This document shows, piece by piece, positions 26,917 to 35,631 of a stretch of DNA of 64,000 bases. Source of the DNA: Flavihumibacter sp. ZG627. GTDB lineage: Bacteria > Bacteroidota > Bacteroidia > Chitinophagales > Chitinophagaceae. The notes under the pieces were generated by a model, which worked only from the letters and a program-made list of their open reading frames with translations, searched no databases and was not told the origin of the DNA. The DNA is taken from positions 124,001-188,000 of the forward strand of contig NZ_JPHF01000007.1 in the NCBI RefSeq assembly GCF_000814325.1, written 5' to 3'. Position 1 is the stretch's first letter, and every line of letters begins with the position of its first letter. The position numbers were made by a program, and so were the translations under genes.

Positions 26917-26938
26917 CCTTTTTGTTTTTCCTGCAGCC

Positions 26939-26960
26939 GCCTTACTGTAAGGCTTTCTTT
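26939..26960 (+). terminator. Hairpin with T-rich tail upstream of ssb
   Basis: GCCTTAC and GTAAGGC form a short stem around a T (effective tri-loop), followed by TTTCTTTTTTT. It would terminate transcripts coming from the structured element, separating them from ssb. Confidence 0.55.
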
Positions 26961-27048
26961 TTTTCCATTTTTTCTTTTACAAAACAATTTTTTTTCATCA
27001 TCAGAACACAATTAAACAATCATTTTTTAAACATTTAAAATTTCAGTT

Positions 27049-27441
27049 ATGGAAATCATCGGAAGAATTACAGCAGACGCAACCGTTAGCGAAACAAAAG
27101 CAGGGAAAAAAGTAGTGAACTTTTCCATTGCTATCAATGACACTTACAAAGCAAAAGGAAGCACGGAGGTACAAAAGTTTACGACTTATGTAAACTGTTC
27201 GTACTGGATTAATCCGGGTGTATCGGCTTATTTAACCAAGGGCACGTTGGTGGAGTGTTATGGCCGCATTGGTGCAAACGCCTGGACAACCAAAGAAGGC
27301 GAAGTAAAGGCCAGCCTCACTTTTCATGTCAATACTATTAAACTGCATGGCCGTTCAAATGGTAGCAATGCTACTCCTGCACCAGTAGTGTCAATGACGA
27401 CCGCACCAGCCGCAGAAGTAGTGGACGATTTACCATTCTAA
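27049..27441 (+). CDS. ssb: Single-stranded DNA-binding protein
   Basis: The 130-residue protein has an N-terminal OB fold (IIGRITADATVSE, VVNFSIAIND, ECYGRIG, LTFHVNTIKL), a short Pro/Ala linker and an acidic C-terminal tip ending DDLPF that recruits replication and repair enzymes. SSB homologues are usual cargo of integrative and mobilisable elements, where they coat transferred single-stranded DNA. Confidence 0.93.
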   Translation: MEIIGRITADATVSETKAGKKVVNFSIAINDTYKAKGSTEVQKFTTYVNCSYWINPGVSAYLTKGTLVECYGRIGANAWTTKEGEVKASLTFHVNTIKLHGRSNGSNATPAPVVSMTTAPAAEVVDDLPF

Positions 27442-27446
27442 TCAAC

Positions 27447-27476
27447 AAGGCATCTCACCGCAGGCGGGATGCCTTT
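27447..27476 (+). terminator. Terminator/attenuator hairpin after ssb
   Basis: AAGGCATC pairs with GATGCCTT around an inner CCGC/GCGG stem, followed by TTTCATTT. It lies between ssb and the DUF932 gene. Confidence 0.6.
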
Positions 27477-27507
27477 CATTTATTAATCATTTAAAAAAAA
27501 TACAACT

Positions 27508-28542
27508 ATGGCACACAATATTAATTTCAATGAACAAACAGGTAAACACAGCTTCTTTTCAGTAAAAGAAAAAGCATGGCATGGTTTAGGGCAAATTGTG
27601 GAAGACTATCCCAGCAGTAAAGAAGCATTGCAATTTGCAGGGCTTGATTTTGAAGTATTGAAACGACCCAATACACACCGTTTAGATGATGGTACAGAAG
27701 TGATCTCTAAAAGTTCATTCTACACTTACCGTCCTGATACGGGTGCAGTATTGGGCGACCGATTAGGTAAGGATTATGAAGTGGTGCAAAATGCAAATGC
27801 TTTCAGTTTCTTTGATGCTATTGTAGAAGGTGACGGCATTCAATATGAAACTGCCGGAGCATTAGGCAAAGGCGAAAAGATTTTTATAACAGCTAAACTT
27901 CCCGGCTATATCAAAGTGGGCAACGATGATATGATTGAAAAGTATTTATTCCTTACAACTTCGCATGATGGTTTTGGAAGCATCATGGCAGCGTTTACAC
28001 CCACAAGAATTGTTTGTAACAATACCCTCAATGCTGCTTTGAAAAACTGTAATAATTCCATTAAGATCCGTCATACCGCCAATGCAAAAGAACGATTAGA
28101 AGAAGCTCACAAAGTAATGGGAATATCTAACCGGCTTTCTGTACAGTTAGAAGGGATTTTTAATCAATGGGCAAAGGTTCGTATTACCGATAAGGAAGTA
28201 CAGAAACTGATACAATTGGCAATGGTTCCAAATAAAGAAGTATTGCAGAATATTGAAAAAGGTGAACTGGATGAACTAAGTACTTGTTTTAAAAATATGT
28301 GCGATGATGTGTATGAGTATAACATGAGCAGCCCATCACAACATTATGAAACAACAAAGGGAACAGTGTTTGGCGCTTATAATGCAATCACCGGTTATTT
28401 TCAGAATGTAAGAAATTACAAAGATGACGAAGCCAAAATGAAATCATTGTTATACGGCGGCACAGCACAGCTAAGAACACAAAAAGCCTTTCAGCTTTGT
28501 GAGGACTTTGTAAAGAGTGAAATGGTGGGTATCTACAATTGA
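27508..28542 (+). CDS. DUF932 (DUF945) element-associated protein
   Basis: This 344-residue protein has the early WHGLGQIVEDYPSSKEALQFAGLDFEV segment and the later LTTSHDGFGSIMAAFTPTRIVCNNTLNAAL segment, both diagnostic of the DUF932 family on plasmids and conjugative elements. The function is unknown; a role in DNA maintenance or recombination is suggested by context (next to ssb). It is cytosolic with no membrane segment. Confidence 0.88.
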   Translation: MAHNINFNEQTGKHSFFSVKEKAWHGLGQIVEDYPSSKEALQFAGLDFEVLKRPNTHRLDDGTEVISKSSFYTYRPDTGAVLGDRLGKDYEVVQNANAFSFFDAIVEGDGIQYETAGALGKGEKIFITAKLPGYIKVGNDDMIEKYLFLTTSHDGFGSIMAAFTPTRIVCNNTLNAALKNCNNSIKIRHTANAKERLEEAHKVMGISNRLSVQLEGIFNQWAKVRITDKEVQKLIQLAMVPNKEVLQNIEKGELDELSTCFKNMCDDVYEYNMSSPSQHYETTKGTVFGAYNAITGYFQNVRNYKDDEAKMKSLLYGGTAQLRTQKAFQLCEDFVKSEMVGIYN

Positions 28543-28550
28543 CGGTTATT

Positions 28551-28636
28551 AAGGGGCATTGCAAGATGCCCCTTGATCTTATAAAAAAGCTGCCCCGCAA
28601 CATTGCAGCAGAGTTTAGAAAATGGCGGGGCAGCTT
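28551..28636. terminator. Two strong hairpins after DUF932 gene
   Basis: The first (28551-28574) is a 9-bp perfect stem AAGGGGCAT/ATGCCCCTT with a 6-base loop and acts as a likely terminator of the DUF932 gene. The second is a 12-bp perfect inverted repeat (AAGCTGCCCCGC at 28587 with GCGGGGCAGCTT at 28625) around a 26-base loop. Read on the minus strand it is followed by a T-run, and read on the plus strand by TGGGGTTTGG. Confidence 0.6.
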
Positions 28637-28676
28637 GGGGTTTGGTGAAGATAACTTGTATCGGTAAATTTGGATA

Positions 28677-29552
28677 ATGCGCTATACTAATCAAATAGAA
28701 CCCGTCAGGAAAGCCCTGATAATTGGTAGCCCTGGTACTGAGGGTGTGGATTATTTGTATAGTGCCTCAACAGATGTTACGAATATCACCAATCACTTGC
28801 TTTCTTCAAGAGGAGGTAAATGGAAGGATAACGAGATACAAGTGCTATGGAATCCAGGCATTGCAGAATTAGCTGCAATTATTGAAAATATAATCGCAGA
28901 TTATCTTTTTGTTTATTATGCCGGGCATGGTTATGAAACTACTATCGGAGAAAGAAAAATATGCTTAAGTGATGCGGATGTTTCTGACTTTTTTCTGCTG
29001 AATAAAAGCCCCCGGCAATTAATTGTAATTGACGCCTGCCGGGAAAAAGAATATCCCGCAATCAGTGGTATTCCGGAGGAGGAAGAATGGTTGCCATTTG
29101 ATGGTTATTACCCGGAAAGAGAGGCATTCGATAATTATATTTTGCAGTCGCCGGTTGGAAAGAAAATAATCCATGCTACAAAAAGCGGGTTTGCCTCATG
29201 GGAAGATAAAAAAGGGAAAGGTGGAGTATTCACCACAAACCTCATATTAAGTACAAGGAAGATTCAGTGTAATGATTTATATGCACCCATTAGCATCGAG
29301 CAGTCAATATGGAAAGCCAGGAAAATGATTAAACAGGCAGGCGATGAACAAGAACCCGAAATTGTTTATTCAATCGGCAATCTTCAGGTTCCGTTTGCTG
29401 TGTATGTTAAAAGCGAAGTAAAGACAGTTTATTCAAATCCCGCCAATTACAATAAACCCCGAACTATGTTAAGAAGAGAGCCATCAAATTCCGGAGCATT
29501 AACCTTTGGCTTACTCTTACTTGGGATTGCGTTATTTGCTGATGCTGATTAA
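28677..29552 (+). CDS. Caspase-like (metacaspase/C14) protease with C-terminal membrane helix
   Basis: The 291-residue protein has a caspase-fold p20 core: the strand FVYYAGHGYE with catalytic H84 and the strand LIVIDACREKE with catalytic C121. Residues ~265-285 form one hydrophobic helix (GALTFGLLLLGIALF) that would anchor the protease with its catalytic part in the cytosol. Caspase-like proteases act as cell-suicide effectors in several phage-defence systems. No sensor gene is adjacent that I can recognise, so the role here is open. Confidence 0.8.
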   Translation: MRYTNQIEPVRKALIIGSPGTEGVDYLYSASTDVTNITNHLLSSRGGKWKDNEIQVLWNPGIAELAAIIENIIADYLFVYYAGHGYETTIGERKICLSDADVSDFFLLNKSPRQLIVIDACREKEYPAISGIPEEEEWLPFDGYYPEREAFDNYILQSPVGKKIIHATKSGFASWEDKKGKGGVFTTNLILSTRKIQCNDLYAPISIEQSIWKARKMIKQAGDEQEPEIVYSIGNLQVPFAVYVKSEVKTVYSNPANYNKPRTMLRREPSNSGALTFGLLLLGIALFADAD

Positions 29553-29562
29553 ACTTCTTTTT

Positions 29563-30096
29563 ATGAGAAAAACATTATTGATTTTATGCTTACTAACACC
29601 CTCTATTTTTTTTGCTCAATTATCAAAAAGAGACAGTCTCTGGCTTTTGCTAAAGCCTTTCATCGGCAGTTGGAAAGGTGAAGGTGGCGGTGAACCGGGT
29701 AAAGGGAAATATGAAAGAAGCTATCAATATATTCTCAACAAACGATTTATTGAGATTCGTAATAAGTCAACGTATGAGCCAACAGCACATAACCCCAAAG
29801 GTGAAGTGCATGAGGATATTGGTTATTTCAGTTATGATAACGGCAGAAAGACTTTTATGCTACGGCAATTTCATATTGAAGGGTTTGTAAACCAGTTCAA
29901 ACTTGATAGCATTTCACCGGATAGGAAGACATTGGTTTTTATAACTGAATCAATAGAGAATATTCCTACCGGGTTCAGAGCAAAAGAAACTTATCGCATA
30001 CTCAGCGATGATGAAATAGAGGAAACATTTGAAATAGCAGAGCCGGGAAAAGAATTTGCTGTTTATTCAAAAGTGAAACTGGTACGTCAGAAATAA
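29563..30096 (+). CDS. Secreted beta-barrel (FABP/nitrobindin-like) protein
   Basis: A signal peptide ending SIFFAQ precedes a ~155-residue domain with FIGSWKGEGGGEPGKGKYERSY near its start, the usual opening of nitrobindin-like or DUF1579-like barrels. KTFMLRQFHIEGFVNQF and ITESIENIPTGF follow later. The start at 29563 (ATG) is chosen because the longer frame would begin inside the caspase gene. Ligand unknown; heme or lipid are possible. Confidence 0.7.
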   Translation: MRKTLLILCLLTPSIFFAQLSKRDSLWLLLKPFIGSWKGEGGGEPGKGKYERSYQYILNKRFIEIRNKSTYEPTAHNPKGEVHEDIGYFSYDNGRKTFMLRQFHIEGFVNQFKLDSISPDRKTLVFITESIENIPTGFRAKETYRILSDDEIEETFEIAEPGKEFAVYSKVKLVRQK

Positions 30097-30540
30097 TCAA
30101 TTCGTTCGGGTCCATGTTTCCGTTCTTCCGAATAAGGATATGCCAACATAACCCCTTACTTTAAGTGTGTTCTTATCTTTTAAATACATATAGGAGCTAT
30201 ATGTCTTCCCGCTTTCAGGGTCGTAAATATCGTCGCCCTTCCATTCATCATCACCATCAAACTTAAACCCTGTAAGCATCAGCAACCCGATAATCGGATT
30301 ACTGCGTTTCGCTTTATCCGGATTGTTTGCATCAACCCTTTGCTTCCCGTTCTCAATAGAATTTTTGAGCCAGATAATTTTACCATAAAACTTTTCACCT
30401 GATTTATATATCTGGATTTTCGCTGGTTCTTTACCACCGGTAAGCCAGATGCCAATTATATCATCTGCTTTGTTTTGAGATTGAGCAGCAAAACAAATCA
30501 GTGAGGCAATTACAGCAAGGGATGCTATTCTTTGTTTCAT
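30097..30540 (-). CDS. DUF2147 family secreted protein
   Basis: The protein (~147 residues) has a signal peptide ending CFAAQS and the DUF2147 pattern: IIGIWLTGGKEPAKIQIYKSGEKFYGKIIWL, PIIGLLMLTGFKFDGDDEWKGDDIYDPESGKTYSSYMYLKD and a C-terminal GRTETWTRT. The ATG at 30540 overlaps the TGA of the upstream hydroxylase gene (ATGA), which decides the start. Such proteins often follow fatty-acid or sterol hydroxylase genes; function unknown. Confidence 0.85.
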   Translation of the reverse strand: MKQRIASLAVIASLICFAAQSQNKADDIIGIWLTGGKEPAKIQIYKSGEKFYGKIIWLKNSIENGKQRVDANNPDKAKRSNPIIGLLMLTGFKFDGDDEWKGDDIYDPESGKTYSSYMYLKDKNTLKVRGYVGISLFGRTETWTRTN

Positions 30541-31319
30541 ATTTTGCAACTTTCAGGCAAAGGTTTTTCTCTTTGTTTCAGGTTTTCAAATGCTGTATCG
30601 TAATCAGGCCGCAGGGTTCCCATCAACCTGTCCCAAATTGTAAAGTACAAACCGTAATTGCCTTTAAAAAACTGGTGATGCTGGTTATGGCTTACAGACG
30701 TATTCATCCATTTACCCAGCCAATGCTTATTAAATCCTTTCGGATATATTTCAAATCCCAAATGTCCATATACATTATACACAAGACTGATAACAAAAAA
30801 CCACATCAGGTGAATGCTATGAACAGGAATAGTAAACAGGAAGATGACAAAAATCATTGACTCCACAACTGCCTCCAACGGATGAAAAGCATAAGCCGCC
30901 CACGGCGATGGATTGGTAGATTTATGATGTACCAAATGCACCATTTTAAAAAGCCAGGGATGGTGCATAATACGGTGAGCCCAGTAAAAATAGGTGTCGT
31001 GCATTAAAAGCATTAAGGGAAATGCAAGTATAAAATAAACCGTTCCATGTTCATCAATATGCGTATAAAAAGTAGTGTGTGGTCTTATTGCATCACTATA
31101 AAGCATGAGCAGCGGGGGAACAGAAAAGATAATTACAGAAAGAGTTGAAAAGCCTAATTCACGGGCATAGTCTTTCAGCTTTGGAAATTTTTCCTGTATC
31201 TTTTTATAAGAAAGTTTTTTTCTGAAAAAAACATAATACACAAGGAAGAAAGGCAGTGAGATGAAAAAATATTTCACCGCATTATCAAGTAGTAAATACA
31301 CAAACTTGTCAAGGCTCAT
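30537..31319 (-). CDS. Membrane fatty acid hydroxylase / sterol desaturase family protein
   Basis: The 260-residue integral membrane protein has hydrophobic helices at about 10-30, 55-75 and 145-170. It carries the di-iron His clusters HDTYFYWAHRIMHH, HLVHHKS and HNQHHQFF. Enzymes with these motifs hydroxylate or desaturate lipids using O2. It is cotranscribed with the DUF2147 gene. Confidence 0.9.
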   Translation of the reverse strand: MSLDKFVYLLLDNAVKYFFISLPFFLVYYVFFRKKLSYKKIQEKFPKLKDYARELGFSTLSVIIFSVPPLLMLYSDAIRPHTTFYTHIDEHGTVYFILAFPLMLLMHDTYFYWAHRIMHHPWLFKMVHLVHHKSTNPSPWAAYAFHPLEAVVESMIFVIFLFTIPVHSIHLMWFFVISLVYNVYGHLGFEIYPKGFNKHWLGKWMNTSVSHNQHHQFFKGNYGLYFTIWDRLMGTLRPDYDTAFENLKQREKPLPESCKI

Positions 31320-31363
31320 AATTCTGAATTTTAATACTCAAAACTATAAACCGTAAAAGTCAT

Positions 31364-31404
31364 AAAAACTAACCTGGGTTACTTTCATTTCCCTGTTAAC
31401 CTTC
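31364..31404 (-). pseudogene. Remnant of the 3' end of a Crp/Fnr gene
   Basis: About 40 bp here match the 3' end and downstream flank of the intact Crp/Fnr gene at 32397: both contain AAAACTAACCTG(A/G)GTTA, TTCATTTCCCTG and TAACCT. Read on the minus strand the sequence encodes a similar C-terminal Leu-x-Gly-Lys-stop. The rest of the gene is absent, so this is a duplication scar or deletion remnant. Confidence 0.5.
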
Positions 31405-31467
31405 AGATGGGAAATGACCGATCAAAAAATATATGTACTATGACCGTCTTTCCGGTAACTAAAATGT

Positions 31468-32280
31468 TCAACGCATAACTGTCACCCTTAAGAAAGTAGC
31501 AGGTATAGACGTGGTATTCTTGTTCGTGCTTTTGTTTTGGCTATTAAACAAAGCTTCTAGTTCATTTTGAAGATCCAACGATTTGCCATTTTTTTCAGCT
31601 GCTTCAAAAGCATTCATCGTGGGGCCGTAATAGGTTTTGAAGTTGTTGACAAGTTCTGACGGTGGATAAGAGGCTTTAAATGTAAAAGTATCTTTAATGA
31701 ATGATATGTTTTCTTTTGCTACGCCGGCTTTACCAAAACGTTCTATGACATTGTTCTCTACACCCCATAACATAGGGCTAATGAAACCCTCCGGTGGTGG
31801 CGGTGTGTAGGCAGAACTTATCTTTAGTATTTGCGCTACCAGGGTGGGGTCTCCCGGTATCCAATTCCCCATGATGATTCTTCCTCCCGGACGGGTAACA
31901 CGAACCATTTCGCTGGCTACATCAAATGGTTTTGGTGCGAACATTGCACCAAAAATGCTTACCACAAGATCAAAAGTCTGATCTTTCAGGTCATGTAAAT
32001 CTGTCGCATCACCCTCTTGGAAAGTACAATTTGTAAGTCCTTCAGTTTCTGCCCGCTTGTTTCCTGCTTCAACGAGATTACTTGCTATATCAACACCTAA
32101 AACATTAGCTCCCAATTTTGCTTCAGGAATTGCAGTAGTGCCATCACCACAACCGAGATCTAAAACGTTAATATCTTTTGTAATCCCAAGTTTGCTTACC
32201 AGTTCGGTGCCGCTTTCCCTCATAGTTTCGGCAATTCGGGTGAAGTCTCCTTTTTCCCATAATGCTTTGTTTGGATTCAT
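31468..32280 (-). CDS. Class I SAM-dependent methyltransferase
   Basis: The 270-residue protein has motif I VLDLGCGDGTTAIPEAK (about residues 39-55), the acidic GVDIAS, and motif IV LVVSIFGAMFAPKPFDVASEMVRVTRPGGRIIMGNW. This layout is typical of small-molecule methyltransferases of the Methyltransf_11/25 kind. It is flanked by Crp/Fnr regulators; the substrate is not readable. Confidence 0.85.
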   Translation of the reverse strand: MNPNKALWEKGDFTRIAETMRESGTELVSKLGITKDINVLDLGCGDGTTAIPEAKLGANVLGVDIASNLVEAGNKRAETEGLTNCTFQEGDATDLHDLKDQTFDLVVSIFGAMFAPKPFDVASEMVRVTRPGGRIIMGNWIPGDPTLVAQILKISSAYTPPPPEGFISPMLWGVENNVIERFGKAGVAKENISFIKDTFTFKASYPPSELVNNFKTYYGPTMNAFEAAEKNGKSLDLQNELEALFNSQNKSTNKNTTSIPATFLRVTVMR

Positions 32281-32396
32281 CGTGTTTTATTTTAGAATAC
32301 CAAATTAAAATTTATAAATGATTTTTCAACTTCTTTTATCATTCCAAAATGTTTTCTGCCAATCGCAGGATGACTGAAAACTAACCTGAGTTATAT

Positions 32397-32975
32397 TCAT
32401 TTCCCTGCTAACCTACGCCGTAAGCGGCTAAGGCTTTGGGATTCTATACCAAGATAACCTGCCATATATTTTACAGGTATTCTTTGCAAAGCCTGCGGGA
32501 AAGTATTTTCAAGAGCAAGGTATCTTTCTTCAACGCTTTGCGTTTTACGGTTTTGTTCGTTCAGCAGAACAAGCCTTAATTCTTCAGCAAGTATGAGGCT
32601 GAATAAGGTTTCAAATTTTGGATTCGCTTTAAAAATGAAAGACAGATGTTCTTTATTTAATACAAGTGCTTCGCAATCTTCAATAGCAATAAAGTTTTTG
32701 TGTGAAGGATGGTTATTAGTCAGTCCTTCGGTATAAGTAAAAAAGCATCCTTCATGTTTAAATTCAGAAGCCTTTTCATTACCGGTATCGTCAACAAAAG
32801 TTGTTACAATAAATCCTTTATTTAAGAACCCGATAAACCGACAGTACTCCCCGGCCCTCAAAATATAATCACCCTTTGCATACTTTTTAAAGTCGCTGTA
32901 TTTGAGGCTTTCCTCAATCTCTTCCCGGCTGATTTCAACCCGTTGTTTGATATAATTGATAACTTGCGAATACAT
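32397..32975 (-). CDS. Crp/Fnr-family transcriptional regulator
   Basis: The 192-residue protein has a cyclic-nucleotide-binding-like barrel (YILRAGEYCRFIGFLNKGFIV) and a long linker helix (LSLILAEELRLVLL). The C-terminal helix-turn-helix is RIPVKYMAGYLGIESQSLSRLRRRL. It has no Cys cluster for iron-sulfur binding. It is divergent from a second Crp-like gene with only 37 bp between, so both may share one control region. Confidence 0.88.
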   Translation of the reverse strand: MYSQVINYIKQRVEISREEIEESLKYSDFKKYAKGDYILRAGEYCRFIGFLNKGFIVTTFVDDTGNEKASEFKHEGCFFTYTEGLTNNHPSHKNFIAIEDCEALVLNKEHLSFIFKANPKFETLFSLILAEELRLVLLNEQNRKTQSVEERYLALENTFPQALQRIPVKYMAGYLGIESQSLSRLRRRLAGK

Positions 32976-33012
32976 TGGTAATAGATGTTACAAAAATAGA
33001 TTAAATTAAAGA

Positions 33013-33576
33013 ATGGATGCTCTCTTTCAATATTTTAAGAAGTTCAACCCGCTTTCAAAAGAAGCAGAAAAAGCGATTGCAGAAATAAGCAGCATAGTTG
33101 CCATTAAAAAAAACAAAGACTTGCAGCCAATTGGCCACACCTGCAAAACAATTTATTTTATCAAAAAGGGAGTAGCCCGCATCTATTATTTTAAAGATGG
33201 TATTGATATTACTGAACGCTTCTTTTTCGAGAACAGTATTATTGCAAGAGTGGAAAGTTTATTTACCGGCAAGCCAAGCCGCAAAGCGATACAGATCCTG
33301 GAAGATGCAGAAATTATTGCCATCAATTCCACACAGCTTTTCAAATTGTATGATACCTACCCTGAGATAGAAAGACTGTTTCGAAAAATATTTGAAGCAG
33401 CTTATGTGGAAACTGTAAACCGCATTGAAGGAATACAGTTTCATTCAGCAGAAGAAAGATACAATGCCTTGCTCAATGAAGCCCCGAATGTATTAATGAG
33501 AGTTCCTCTCAAATATGTTGCTTCTTACCTCGGTATTACCCAGGTAAGCCTCAGCCGGATCCGGGGTCACCGGTAA
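33013..33576 (+). CDS. Crp/Fnr-family transcriptional regulator
   Basis: The 187-residue paralogue of the divergent gene has a barrel containing PIGHTCKTIYFIKKGVARI, a dimer helix (LFRKIFEAAYVE) and a C-terminal HTH RVPLKYVASYLGITQVSLSRIRGHR. It probably controls the downstream methyltransferase and rhodanese genes or the divergent one. Confidence 0.88.
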   Translation: MDALFQYFKKFNPLSKEAEKAIAEISSIVAIKKNKDLQPIGHTCKTIYFIKKGVARIYYFKDGIDITERFFFENSIIARVESLFTGKPSRKAIQILEDAEIIAINSTQLFKLYDTYPEIERLFRKIFEAAYVETVNRIEGIQFHSAEERYNALLNEAPNVLMRVPLKYVASYLGITQVSLSRIRGHR

Positions 33577-33695
33577 TTATTTATCTTATGTTAAAGGAAT
33601 ACTGGCTTTAAGTTTTCACCTTTATGTGGTGAAAATGTTTGAGCTCTATGCAGACTATTTTCAGTTTTTTTTATTGAACAGTTAAATAAATAAAA

Positions 33696-34478
33696 ATGGA
33701 AACAACTATCACCAAAAAAGTTGATGCTGCAGAGCTTGAGCAGAAAGTAAAAAAGATGTATAGCGATGTTGCACTTAATCCTAAAGGCGAATATCATTTT
33801 GAAATGGGGCGGGGACTCGCTGAAAAATTGGGGTATGAAAAAAATGACCTGGATCGTATACCTGCTGCTGCCATTGATTCATTTGCCGGTGTAGGATATT
33901 ATTTTGATATGGCAAATATCAAAGAAGGGGAACATGTACTCGACCTTGGAAGCGGCTCAGGGATGGACGTTTTTGTTGCCGCATTAAAAGCAGGTAGCTC
34001 CGGACATGTTTCAGGTGTTGATATGACGGATGATCAATTGAACAAAGCAGAAAGCCTTCGAAATGAATATAAACTTGAAACTGTTTCCTTCCACAAATCC
34101 TACATTGAAAAACTTCCTTTTAATGATGCAGTTTTTGATGTGGTCATCAGCAATGGTGTTATTAATCTTTGCCCGGATAAAGAAAAAGTGTTTGCAGAAG
34201 TGGCACGGGTACTGAAGCCTGAAGGACGGATGGTTATAGCTGATATTGTTACAGAAAAACAACTCCCCGAAAATGTTGTTTGCAATTCTACACTTTGGGC
34301 TGCCTGTATCGGTGGCGCAGCACAGCAGGATGATTACCGGAATGCTATTGAGAATGCCGGTATGGAAATGCTTATTGTCAGAAATAATGATGCCTATGGT
34401 TTCATTTCTAAATCAGCCCGAGGTGCTTCAAAAGATTATGGTGTGAAAAGTGTTTCACTTTTTGCGCAAAAGAAATAA
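33696..34478 (+). CDS. ArsM-like SAM-dependent methyltransferase
   Basis: The 260-residue protein matches the arsenite methyltransferase layout: SFAGVGYYFDMANIKEGEHVLDLGSGSGMDVFVAA, then ISNGVINLCPDKEKVFAEVARVLKPEGRMVIADIV and a C-terminal NSTLWAACIGGAAQQDDY. Cys equivalents to the second and third arsenic-binding Cys of ArsM are present (LC-PDK and AAC-IGGA), but the first Cys expected before the SAM motif is not seen. Arsenic methylation is therefore possible but not assured. It is followed by a rhodanese/MBL gene and an MFS gene in the same direction. Confidence 0.8.
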   Translation: METTITKKVDAAELEQKVKKMYSDVALNPKGEYHFEMGRGLAEKLGYEKNDLDRIPAAAIDSFAGVGYYFDMANIKEGEHVLDLGSGSGMDVFVAALKAGSSGHVSGVDMTDDQLNKAESLRNEYKLETVSFHKSYIEKLPFNDAVFDVVISNGVINLCPDKEKVFAEVARVLKPEGRMVIADIVTEKQLPENVVCNSTLWAACIGGAAQQDDYRNAIENAGMEMLIVRNNDAYGFISKSARGASKDYGVKSVSLFAQKK

Positions 34479-34516
34479 TGACGAATGTGCCAAAATAAAA
34501 CCCAAATCCACCTTGT

Positions 34517-35623
34517 ATGGAAACAATTAAAACCATTGATACAGCAACATTAAGAGATTGGCTGGAAACCGGAAAGCCTGTAAATATACTGGACATCCGG
34601 CCTCTTCAGGAAAGAACAGAATGGTTCATCCCCGGCAGTATTTACTTTAATGCATACGATAAATTAAAAGCACACAATAATGATGCTTTGCAAGGTCTGC
34701 ATCTTGACAAGACTGTTCCCGTAGTAACCTTTTGTTCAGGAGGTAAAACAAGTTTAATTGCTGCCCGCTTGTTGAGTGAACAGGGTTTTGAAGCTTACTC
34801 ATTGCAAGGAGGTATGAAAGCCTGGAGCCTAGCATGGAATACTGCAAAACTATCCTTCCCTGATTTTGAAATAATACAATTCAGAAGAACAGGCAAAGGC
34901 TGTCTTTCGTATTTAGTAGCATCCAACAATGAAGCAATAATAATTGATGCTTCTCTTCCTGTAGATGCTTACCAGGAATTTTTGGTAAAGGAAAATCTTA
35001 CGTTGAAGCATGTAATTGAGACTCATATTCATGCCGATCACCTCTCAAGGTCAAAACAATTGGCTGAAGACAATAAGGCAACATTACATCTTCCTGCACC
35101 TAACAAAGTAAACTTTGATTTTATTCCGGTATCTGGCACAACTGTTTTTCAAATTGGCAATATCAGTATTGAAGCCATTCAAACACCCGGCCATACAACA
35201 GAAAGTACAAGCTACCTGATTAATGATAAAGTATTGCTTACAGGCGATACACTTTTTATAAACGGAGTTGGCAGACCGGATTTGAAAGCAAATAATGATG
35301 AAGCAATGCAGAAATCAAAAATGCTTTATCAATCCTTACAGAAACTATTGGCATTGGGTGATAATATAATTGTATTGCCAGCGCATACAAGCCAGCCTGT
35401 AGAGTTTGATAACATACCTATTCAAGCAACAATCAGTAACATTAAAAAAACTGTGGGAATGCTTCAATTGAAAGAGGAAGAATTTGTCAATACCATTCTG
35501 CAACGTATTCCGCCAACACCAGATAATTACCTGTCTATTGTAGAAAAGAATATCACAGGCGATTTCGGCGACATAAACCCAATTGATTTAGAAGCCGGTG
35601 CAAACAGATGTTCAATCTCTTAA
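34517..35623 (+). CDS. Rhodanese-metallo-beta-lactamase fusion (persulfide dioxygenase-like)
   Basis: This 368-residue protein joins an N-terminal rhodanese domain (about residues 8-105; active-site C73 in VVTFCSGGKTS) to a metallo-beta-lactamase domain (about 115-345). The latter has ETHIHADHLS (H170, H172, D174, H175), a HTTES loop and LLTGDTLFINGVGRPDL. ETHE1/CstB-like enzymes of this kind oxidise glutathione or low-molecular-weight persulfides. The order rhodanese then MBL is the reverse of CstB. It lies 38 bp after the ArsM-like gene and is followed by an overlapping MFS exporter, suggesting a sulfur/metalloid detoxification unit. Confidence 0.88.
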   Translation: METIKTIDTATLRDWLETGKPVNILDIRPLQERTEWFIPGSIYFNAYDKLKAHNNDALQGLHLDKTVPVVTFCSGGKTSLIAARLLSEQGFEAYSLQGGMKAWSLAWNTAKLSFPDFEIIQFRRTGKGCLSYLVASNNEAIIIDASLPVDAYQEFLVKENLTLKHVIETHIHADHLSRSKQLAEDNKATLHLPAPNKVNFDFIPVSGTTVFQIGNISIEAIQTPGHTTESTSYLINDKVLLTGDTLFINGVGRPDLKANNDEAMQKSKMLYQSLQKLLALGDNIIVLPAHTSQPVEFDNIPIQATISNIKKTVGMLQLKEEEFVNTILQRIPPTPDNYLSIVEKNITGDFGDINPIDLEAGANRCSIS

Positions 35624-35631
35624 CAGAAAAA

